Shown here: one piece after another, positions 23,314 through 28,268 of the stretch | How positions within the stretch are numbered: the first letter of the stretch is position 1 | Layout of the letters: every line of letters starts with the position of its first letter | Origin: DATKPC01 sp035524275 | GTDB taxonomy: Bacteria; Pseudomonadota; Gammaproteobacteria; Burkholderiales; Burkholderiaceae_F | Assembly (NCBI GenBank): GCA_035524275.1 | Contig: DATKPC010000082.1 | Location: 1 to 28,268, forward strand | DNA length: 28,268 nucleotides | Direction of reading: 5' to 3' | Position numbers and translations under genes: made by a program | Notes under the pieces: generated by a model | The model's database searches: none | What the model was told of the DNA's origin: nothing | The model's input: the letters and a program-made list of their open reading frames with translations, nothing else

Positions 23314-23853
23314 TCATTCGTCGAGCGTCTCGATGCTGTGGTTCTGGTTGGTGTAGATGCAGATCTCGCCCGCGATCTCGAGCGACTTCCTGACGATCGC
23401 CGCCGGGTCCAGCTCGGTGTTGGCGAGCAGCGCGCGGGCGGCCGCCTGCGCATACGGACCGCCCGAACCGATCGCGATCAGGCCATGCTCCGGCTCCAGG
23501 ACGTCGCCGTTGCCGCTCAGGATCAGCGAATTGTCGCGGTCGGCGACCGCCAGCATCGCCTCGAGCCGGCGCAGGATCCGGTCGGTCCGCCAGTCCTTCG
23601 CGAGGTCGACGGCCGAGCGCATCAGGTTGCCCTGGTGCTTCTCGAGCTTGGCTTCGAAGCGCTCGAACAGCGTGAAGGCGTCGGCCGTCGCGCCCGCGAA
23701 GCCGGCGAGGATGCGATCGTGGAACAGCCGCCTCACCTTGCGGGCGCTGTGCTTGACGACGACGTTGCCGAGCGTCACCTGGCCGTCGCCGCCGATCGCG
23801 ACCCGCGAGCCTCGTCGCACGGAAACGATCGTCGTGGCGTGGAATTCGGGCAT
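23314..23853 (-). CDS. hslV: ATP-dependent protease proteolytic subunit HslV
   Basis: A 179-residue threonine protease. The propeptide MPEFHA is removed to expose Thr (TTIVSVRRG) as the N-terminal nucleophile; Gly/Lys features of the active site such as GGDGQVTLG and ARKVRRL follow. GFAGATADAFTLFERFEAKLE and IGSGGPYAQAAARAL are family hallmarks. It forms a double hexamer capped by HslU. Unusually, the ten bases before the ATG are pyrimidine-rich (CACCTCCT) and contain no Shine-Dalgarno sequence, so translation may rely on another mechanism or on readout from the upstream STAS gene 51 bases away. Confidence 0.97.
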   Translation of the reverse strand: MPEFHATTIVSVRRGSRVAIGGDGQVTLGNVVVKHSARKVRRLFHDRILAGFAGATADAFTLFERFEAKLEKHQGNLMRSAVDLAKDWRTDRILRRLEAMLAVADRDNSLILSGNGDVLEPEHGLIAIGSGGPYAQAAARALLANTELDPAAIVRKSLEIAGEICIYTNQNHSIETLDE

Positions 23854-23890
23854 TCGCAGGAGGTGGCCGGGCCGACGCCGGATTCGCCCC

Positions 23891-23905
23891 GGAAACGACG
23901 TTTCC
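23891..23905. promoter_or_regulatory. Perfect inverted repeat at the STAS-hslV junction
   Basis: GGAAACG-A-CGTTTCC is a 15-base perfect dyad with 7-base arms, overlapping the stop codon of the STAS gene by one base and lying 38 bases upstream of hslV. As RNA it could form a six-bp stem with a three-base loop. It may be a regulator binding site for hslVU or an mRNA processing hairpin. No T-run follows in the direction of transcription. Confidence 0.35.
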
Positions 23906-25455
23906 TAGTTTCTTCGCAGGCGGATCGTGCCGACCGAGCCCGCGCCGAGCAGTTGCATCAGCGCGCCGACCAGGTAATTGACGTTCCGGAATTCGACGCT
24001 GACCCCGCCCTGCTGCAGGCGGAGCAGTTGTCCCAGCAGCGCCGAGGCCGCGGAGAAGGCCATCCGCCGCAGGTGGAGGCATTCGATCGTGAGGCGCGTC
24101 TGGCCGCGCGCCGCCGAATTCATCCGCGCGAACAGCGTCTCGCCCTCGCCGGTGACTTCGCCGCGCCAGTCGAGCGGATCCGTCGGCAGGACCTGGCTCG
24201 TTCCGACGCTCCCCGACGCCGCGACCGACGCGGCCGTCGCGACGCCCGCGGCGGAAGCCGGCCCCGAGGTCGCGGCCTTCAGGTTGTGCGGCGGGGGCTC
24301 CCAGGACGGCGGGCTCACCTCGAACGTGATGCAGTACTGGATGCCGGTCTCCTCGAAGTCGGCCTGGCGCATCAGGAGGCGCTGGATCTCGAGGAGCAGC
24401 ATCCACCCCGCATCGGTCGCGTCGCGGCGCCCGGGCTCGGTGATCGCGCGCAGCGGGGTCAGGAGCTGCTCGGCCCCGACGAGCGTCAGCTCGTGCGCCG
24501 AACGCTTGAACGCATTGACGACCCGCAACAGCAACTCGGCCCCGACGAGGTCGATGCTTCGCGTCGCCGAGACGTCGAGCGTCAGCGCAGCGTGATTCAT
24601 CGCCAGCGCCTTCAGCTGCTCCAGCGGTTTCACGATGCCGGCGTCGATGACCTCCGGAAGCCTCGTGACAGGCGCCGCCAGCGCGACGGGCGACGGCGTC
24701 GCCGGCTCCGCGTAGTCGAGCCAGGCCGGCGCCGAATGTTCGAAACGCAGCGCGTACTGCAGCGTCAGCTTCTCGAATCCGGCCTTGTCGCCGCGCTGCT
24801 GGATCAGCTCGAAGAGCATCAGCCACGCGGTCTCGGTCGCCGGACCCAGCTGGTCCGCCTCGATGGACGCGCGCAGCACCGCTTCGGCCGCGTCGTCCTG
24901 CCGGTTCGCGAAAAGAATCGCCGCCTCGTCGATGACGGACGACGCATCGCTGGAGCCGAGTTCGATGGCATGCGCACTGCCGTGCAGCATGTCGGAGGTC
25001 AGCTCGAGTTCCTCGTCGTTGACGACGCGTTTCGCGCCGCCGGTCGCGCGATCCGCGGCTGCCACCGCGGCGTCGCCTGCCGCCGCGGCGGGTTCGGCTC
25101 CCGCGGTGGCCGTCGCCGGCACCGCCGCCGGCGTCTCCGCGACGCGCGGCGAGCCGGGCGGACGCAGGAAATCGCGCGCCATCTCGGATTCGATCGCGTC
25201 GATCTTGGCGGCGGTCTCGAGGGCGAGATTGCGCGCCAGTTCCCGCTCCGGGATCGCGTTCTCGGTCGTCGCGAAGCGCGGGCCGGAATTCGTGCCCAGC
25301 GCGGGCGCCGCGCGCCCCGTCGTCGGTCCCTGTCGCCCGGCGCCGGCCGTGTCGCCGCGGCCGCTTTGACCGGACCCCGGGCGCTTGCCGCCGCGATCGC
25401 GCCCGGACGATGACTTCCCGTCCTTGGGATCCCGCTTGAAGAACGAAAAGACCAA
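23905..25455 (-). CDS. Tandem STAS-domain protein linked to hslVU
   Basis: A 516-residue cytoplasmic protein starting at TTG 25455 (AGGAT ribosome site) with FSFFKRDPKDG. Residues 15-150 are low-complexity Gly/Ser/Arg then Ala-rich. A middle helical region resembles a TPR-like segment (FANRQDDAAEAVLRASIEA). Two STAS-like domains follow: about 275-350 (ALTLDVSATRSIDLVGAELLL) and about 430-516 (TRLTIECLHLRRMAFSAASALL to GTIRLRRN). The SpoIIAA-type phosphorylatable Ser is not at its usual place (IDLVGAE instead of DSSGLG), so a kinase-switch role is doubtful. Similar proteins lie beside hslVU in betaproteobacteria, but their role is unknown. It probably shares a transcript with hslV. Confidence 0.8.
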   Translation of the reverse strand: MVFSFFKRDPKDGKSSSGRDRGGKRPGSGQSGRGDTAGAGRQGPTTGRAAPALGTNSGPRFATTENAIPERELARNLALETAAKIDAIESEMARDFLRPPGSPRVAETPAAVPATATAGAEPAAAAGDAAVAAADRATGGAKRVVNDEELELTSDMLHGSAHAIELGSSDASSVIDEAAILFANRQDDAAEAVLRASIEADQLGPATETAWLMLFELIQQRGDKAGFEKLTLQYALRFEHSAPAWLDYAEPATPSPVALAAPVTRLPEVIDAGIVKPLEQLKALAMNHAALTLDVSATRSIDLVGAELLLRVVNAFKRSAHELTLVGAEQLLTPLRAITEPGRRDATDAGWMLLLEIQRLLMRQADFEETGIQYCITFEVSPPSWEPPPHNLKAATSGPASAAGVATAASVAASGSVGTSQVLPTDPLDWRGEVTGEGETLFARMNSAARGQTRLTIECLHLRRMAFSAASALLGQLLRLQQGGVSVEFRNVNYLVGALMQLLGAGSVGTIRLRRN

Positions 25456-25483
25456 CGTCGATCCTAGTGTCTACGACAGGCCG

Positions 25484-25551
25484 CTTTCCGGCACGCGCCG
25501 CTTGCCGGCACGTGCCACTCCGCGGCACATGCCACTTCCCGGCGACAATTC
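25484..25551. repeat. 17-bp tandem direct repeats, three full copies plus one partial
   Basis: Copies are CTTTCCGGCACGCGCCG (25484-25500), CTTGCCGGCACGTGCCA (25501-25517) and CTCCGCGGCACATGCCA (25518-25534), followed by CTTCCCGGC (25535-25543), which then diverges. Copies 1 and 2 agree at 14 of 17 positions, 2 and 3 at 13 of 17. Each holds a GGCACRYGCC core; the middle one is a perfect 10-bp palindrome. They lie 29-96 bases upstream of the TTG start of the STAS gene. They may be an array of operator sites or a repeat within the mRNA leader. Confidence 0.6.
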
Positions 25552-25846
25552 CCCCAGGGTCAAAACATACACCATCTGGACATTCACGCGCTGCGGTAAT
25601 TCGCACCGCGGTCGCGGCGTAACGGCCTCACGCCCGATCGGACACCGGCACGACTCGCCCGCGCTTGCGGTCCGCAGGCGCCCCCGGCTCTTCGGCAGGG
25701 TCGGCGCCCGGCCCCGACCGGAACCCCGAAGCGGGCGCGACTGTCGTTCGTCCCCGGCCAGGCCTTGGGCCGTGCTTTGGGCAGATTCTCCCGCCGTCTT
25801 TGGCACGCGAGGTGCCGCACCACGGCGGTGATGGCACTCACTCCGG

Positions 25847-25852
25847 TAGAAT
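25847..25852 (+). promoter_or_regulatory. Putative -10 element for the DUF1801 gene
   Basis: TAGAAT matches five of six bases of the -10 consensus, and predicts a start near 25859 with a leader of about 28 bases carrying the GGAG ribosome site. No recognisable -35 hexamer lies 16-18 bases upstream. Confidence 0.4.
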
Positions 25853-25886
25853 ATCAAAATCGGTTAGGGAAAGCCGGAGTTGTTGG

Positions 25887-26477
25887 ATGACGATGACAGC
25901 CACGACGGTAGGCGCCTACTTGCGTGATTTGCCGCCGGATCGCCGGGTTGCCATGGCCAGGGTGTGCAGCATGATCCGGCGCTCGGCGCGCGGCGTACGC
26001 GAAAGCATGCGCTACGGCCTGGCGTTCTACGAGCTGGATGGACCGCTGTTCGCCCTCGAGTCCGGGCGACGCCATCTGTCGCTCTATGTTGCAGAGCACG
26101 AGGTCGTGGTCAAGCACAAGGATTCGCTCCCCGGGGTGAACGCGAGCCGAAGTTTCATCAAGTTCTCGGACCTGAATCGGTTGCCGCTCGACGTCGTCGA
26201 GAAGATCGTTCGCGACTCCGTCGCGGCGCGCCGGGTCAAGGTTTCGCAGGGCAAGGTGCCGACGCAGGCCGAGTTGCTCAAGCTGTGGGCCATCAAGGAA
26301 AAGGCGGCGCTTCCGGCGGAAGCCGTGAAGACCGCGCCGGCGAAGGCGGATGCCAAGCCGGAACCGGCGGCGCCGAAGGCCATCGAGGGCAAGGGCACGC
26401 CGACGGCGCCCGCCGCGGTGCGCAAGGCGGCGACGGCGGCGGCGCGCGGGAACAAGGTGGTGGCCAAGGCGCGCTAG
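25887..26477 (+). CDS. DUF1801 domain protein with histone-like Lys/Ala/Pro tail
   Basis: A 196-residue protein starting at ATG 25887 (GGAG seven bases upstream). Residues about 8-115 resemble DUF1801/YdhG-like proteins: VGAYLRDLPPDRRVAMARVCSMIR, ESMRYGLAFYELDGPLFAL and SLYVAEHEVV, followed by FIKFSDLNRLPLDVVEKIVRDSV. The remaining 60 or so residues are an unstructured basic tail (KTAPAKADAKPEPAAPKA and AAARGNKVVAKAR) like those of bacterial histone H1-like or AlgP proteins. The tail suggests nucleic-acid or chromosome association, which is not a known trait of DUF1801. The fusion is continuous in frame and the base composition matches the surroundings. Confidence 0.8.
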   Translation: MTMTATTVGAYLRDLPPDRRVAMARVCSMIRRSARGVRESMRYGLAFYELDGPLFALESGRRHLSLYVAEHEVVVKHKDSLPGVNASRSFIKFSDLNRLPLDVVEKIVRDSVAARRVKVSQGKVPTQAELLKLWAIKEKAALPAEAVKTAPAKADAKPEPAAPKAIEGKGTPTAPAAVRKAATAAARGNKVVAKAR

Positions 26478-26567
26478 AGCGCTCCGACGGCGGCCTCGGC
26501 GCTCCGCTGCCCTTGGGCGGCGCACAAGTCCTGTCTGCACCGATTCGACGCACGGATCGCCCAAAAT

Positions 26568-26580
26568 GTGCGATTCGCAC
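26568..26580. promoter_or_regulatory. Perfect inverted repeat upstream of the aldo/keto reductase gene
   Basis: GTGCGA-T-TCGCAC is a 13-base perfect dyad 72 bases upstream of the reductase ATG, in a 174-base intergenic region. The size and position suit an operator for a dimeric repressor, but no regulator gene is adjacent. A possible -10 (TTATCC, 26614-26619) lies downstream of it. Confidence 0.35.
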
Positions 26581-26651
26581 GCAATTGCTGCACCTGCAAA
26601 TGACCCTGCGCCGTTATCCTTGCACGATGGTTCGTGGGGGTGGTGCAGGCC

Positions 26652-27542
26652 ATGGAATCTGTCGCGCAATCGATCGAGTTTTCCGCGTCGGCGACGACCG
26701 TCGACGCCGAGCGAACCGTCAGGCTGCCCGATGGCGAAGCCATTCCCGCGCTGGGCGTCGGCACATGGCACATGGGCGAGCGCGACGACCTTCGGCGCCA
26801 TGAAGTCGGCGCCATTCGCCACGCCCTCGATCTCGGCGTCCGGCTGATCGACACCGCCGAGATGTACGGCGACGGCGGCGCCGAGCGCGTCGTTGGCGCC
26901 GCGCTTGCCGGCCGGCGCGATGACGTCTTCGTCGTCAGCAAGATCTACCCGCACAACGCCAGCCGCGGCGGCACGCGTGCCGCGTGCGAGCGGAGCCTGC
27001 GGCGCCTCGGCACCGACCGCATCGATCTCTACCTGCTCCATTGGCGCGGTGCGGTGCCCCTGGAGGAGACGGTCACGGCCTTCGAGCAGCTGCGGCGCGA
27101 AGGCAAGATCCGCCATTGGGGCGTCAGCAACTTCGACCTCGACGACATGGAACGCCTGTGGGCCGTTCCCGGCGGTTCGGCTTGCGCCGTCGACCAGGTC
27201 TGCCTTTCCGCAGCGGAGCGCGGCGCGGAGTACGCCCTGCTGCCCTGGCTGCGGGATCGGCGGATTCCGGCGATGGCCTACTGCCCGCTGGGCCAGGGCG
27301 CGCTTGCGTACGACCGGACGCTGGAGTCGATCGGCCGCGGCCGCGGTGTCAGCGCCGCGCAGGTCGCCCTTGCCTGGCTGCTGGCGAAGCCCGGCGTGAT
27401 CGCCATTCCGAAGGCCGTCGAAAGGGCCCATCTGGAGGAGGTCACTTCAAGCAGCCGACTGGCGCTGTCGACTGCCGAACTGGCGACGATCGACAGTCGC
27501 TTCCCGCCGCCCCGACGCAAGGTCGCGCTGGCGATCAATTAG
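26652..27542 (+). CDS. Aldo/keto reductase
   Basis: A 296-residue NADPH-dependent oxidoreductase with the TIM-barrel AKR fold. The catalytic tetrad is visible: Asp67 and Tyr72 in LIDTAEMYG, Lys97 in VVSKIYP and His130 in YLLHWRG. The N-terminal GEAIPALGVGTWHMGE and the C-terminal AQVALAWLLAKPGVIAIPKAV (NADP-binding region) agree with the family; the latter places it near the bacterial AKR5/YeaE-like group. These enzymes reduce aldehydes, ketones or methylglyoxal-type compounds; the substrate is unknown. ATG 26652 was preferred; an in-frame GTG at 26634 would add six residues. The first 20 residues precede the barrel and are not conserved. Confidence 0.92.
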   Translation: MESVAQSIEFSASATTVDAERTVRLPDGEAIPALGVGTWHMGERDDLRRHEVGAIRHALDLGVRLIDTAEMYGDGGAERVVGAALAGRRDDVFVVSKIYPHNASRGGTRAACERSLRRLGTDRIDLYLLHWRGAVPLEETVTAFEQLRREGKIRHWGVSNFDLDDMERLWAVPGGSACAVDQVCLSAAERGAEYALLPWLRDRRIPAMAYCPLGQGALAYDRTLESIGRGRGVSAAQVALAWLLAKPGVIAIPKAVERAHLEEVTSSSRLALSTAELATIDSRFPPPRRKVALAIN

Positions 27543-27605
27543 GCCTCGGCGTCGGCCTGGGCGCTCGTCCGGAAAGATTAGCCGCCGCGCGGGGTCCTCC
27601 GCGCC

Positions 27606-27625
27606 GCCGCCGCCCTCACGGCGGC
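27606..27625. terminator. GC-rich hairpin after the aldo/keto reductase gene
   Basis: GCCGCCG-CCCTCA-CGGCGGC forms a perfect 7-bp stem with a six-base loop, 63 bases past the reductase stop and 45 bases before the next start codon. There is no T-run, so terminator activity is uncertain. Confidence 0.3.
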
Positions 27626-27669
27626 CGATGATTCCGCCTGCACGGACCATCGACTGCAGGAGCCCTTCC

Positions 27670-28233
27670 ATGAACAACGATGTCATCGGCGGCGCGCCGG
27701 TGCCCGCGCGCGCGCCTCGCATCCATCCGCTTGTCGCGATCGCCGCCGTCTCGGTCGCGGCGACGGCGCTGATCGCCGGCGCGCAGTTCCTTCGGCCTCA
27801 TGACGCGAACTCCGCGGCTTCGGGCGCCACCGTGAACGCCGGGGAAGCGGGCACAAGCGCCAAGGCGCCGACGCCCGCTCCCTCGGCGGCGGCGATCTGC
27901 GCGCAGTGTGGCGTCGTCGTCGGGGTTCGCACCGAGCGCCAGAAGGGCGAGGCGAGCGGTGCCGGCGCGGTTGCAGGCGGCGTCGTCGGGGGCCTGGCCG
28001 GGCACCAGTTCGGCCGCGGTGGCGGCAACGAGGCGATGACGATTCTCGGCGCCGTCGGCGGCGCGGTGGCCGGACACCAGATCGAGAAGCAGGTCAAGGC
28101 GAGGACGCTCTATCTCGTCGACCTCAAGATGGACAACGGGGCGAGCCGCACGTTGACGTACGAGAACTACCCCAACGTCGCCGTCGGGACTCGCGTCCAG
28201 ATGCAGGGCAACCAGATGATCGTGCGCGGCTGA
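27670..28233 (+). CDS. Glycine-zipper 2TM-domain membrane protein
   Basis: A 187-residue envelope protein with AGGAG eight bases before its ATG. One membrane segment at about residues 20-42 (HPLVAIAAVSVAATALIAG) is followed by a Pro/Ala/Thr linker, a CAQC pair and a glycine-zipper region (about 98-140) with GAVAGGVVGGLAGHQFG and ILGAVGGAVAGHQIEKQV, the double-glycine zipper typical of the 2TM (Rick-17 kDa antigen-like, SlyB-like) family. The C-terminal 45 residues form a small beta-rich domain ending in QMIVRG. Such proteins stabilise the envelope or associate with the outer membrane. It has no lipobox, unlike SlyB, so it is probably inner-membrane anchored. Confidence 0.85.
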   Translation: MNNDVIGGAPVPARAPRIHPLVAIAAVSVAATALIAGAQFLRPHDANSAASGATVNAGEAGTSAKAPTPAPSAAAICAQCGVVVGVRTERQKGEASGAGAVAGGVVGGLAGHQFGRGGGNEAMTILGAVGGAVAGHQIEKQVKARTLYLVDLKMDNGASRTLTYENYPNVAVGTRVQMQGNQMIVRG

Positions 28234-28268
28234 TCGCCGTACCTTCGCGGGAAAGCGGCGCGGGGGGC

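Larger units (their letters stand above)
25456..25886. other. Divergent intergenic region between the STAS gene and the DUF1801 gene
   Basis: This 431-base stretch has several open frames but none with protein-like composition. It contains the 17-bp tandem repeats (25484-25551), a mixed A/T-rich patch around 25560-25580, an inverted repeat GGCAC-GCGAG-GTGCC at 25802-25816 that echoes the repeat core, and a plus-strand TAGAAT at 25847-25852. Promoters of both the STAS-hslVU set (minus) and the DUF1801 gene (plus) must lie here. I see no convincing sigma-32 promoter for hslVU. Confidence 0.5.

Noticed and set aside
21780..25413. Plus-strand frames of 537 and 795 codons over hslU, hslV and the STAS gene
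   Set aside because: They are antisense to well-identified genes and have shadow-like composition.
25831..25852. Sigma-54 promoter suggested by TGGCAC near 25832
   Set aside because: The -12 TTGC element is missing at the required spacing; a TAGAAT -10 explains the region better.
25456..25886. Small protein genes in the STAS-DUF1801 gap
   Set aside because: Frames on both strands have Arg/Pro/Gly-rich shadow composition, no ribosome sites and no recognisable motif.

Overview
The window is high-GC DNA from a proteobacterium, most likely a betaproteobacterium. The evidence is a set of recognisable core genes: SlmA, HslV with a short propeptide before its catalytic threonine, the arginine-inhibitable long form of ArgB, a pyrimidine 5'-nucleotidase-type HAD protein, 67K-type SppA, and a STAS-domain protein next to hslVU. 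GC-rich codon use produces very long antisense open frames (up to more than 1000 codons). These are shadows of real genes and are not annotated. No rRNA, tRNA, CRISPR array, insertion sequence or phage gene was seen.

Layout. (1) 1-1905: the first 20 codons of a 2-oxoacid:acceptor oxidoreductase gamma subunit run off the left edge on the minus strand. A divergent intergenic region with an FNR/FixK-type box follows, then a DUF1289 protein overlapping a DUF3455 lipoprotein, then an unrecognised exported protein. (2) 1944-5503, minus strand: a response regulator with an enlarged receiver domain, a cysteine-rich TraU-like conjugation protein and a PilT/DotB-like secretion ATPase. No other transfer genes are nearby. 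(3) 5647-10514, plus strand, divergent from the response regulator: a tightly packed set of a membrane-anchored double histidine kinase (kinase-receiver-kinase), a NERD-nuclease/SF1-helicase fusion and a LuxR-type regulator. A MoeB/ThiF-type adenylyltransferase follows. (4) 11374-15012, minus strand: slmA, sppA and the HAD nucleotidase. (5) 15035-20895, plus strand: a complete tripartite RND efflux operon (permease, adaptor, outer-membrane lipoprotein). (6) 20924-25455, minus strand: argB, hslU, hslV and a tandem-STAS protein. (7) 25887-28233, plus strand: a DUF1801 protein with a histone-like Lys/Ala/Pro tail, an aldo/keto reductase and a glycine-zipper membrane protein.

How the parts may work together. 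HslV and HslU form the ATP-dependent HslVU protease; the STAS protein lies immediately upstream on the same strand. The efflux operon is self-contained and sits between argB and the HAD/slmA genes, which are often neighbours in betaproteobacteria, so it may be an insertion into a conserved neighbourhood. The most unusual part is 1.9-10.5 kb. Two divergent arms combine multi-step phosphorelay signalling with a nuclease-helicase on one side and two orphan secretion/conjugation components on the other. This is the best candidate for an undescribed system. The functional link between the arms is inferred from gene order only.

Regulatory signals include a palindromic FNR-type box correctly placed for a class II promoter in front of the oxidoreductase gene, a set of 17-bp tandem repeats in front of the STAS-hslVU cluster, and several perfect short inverted repeats.
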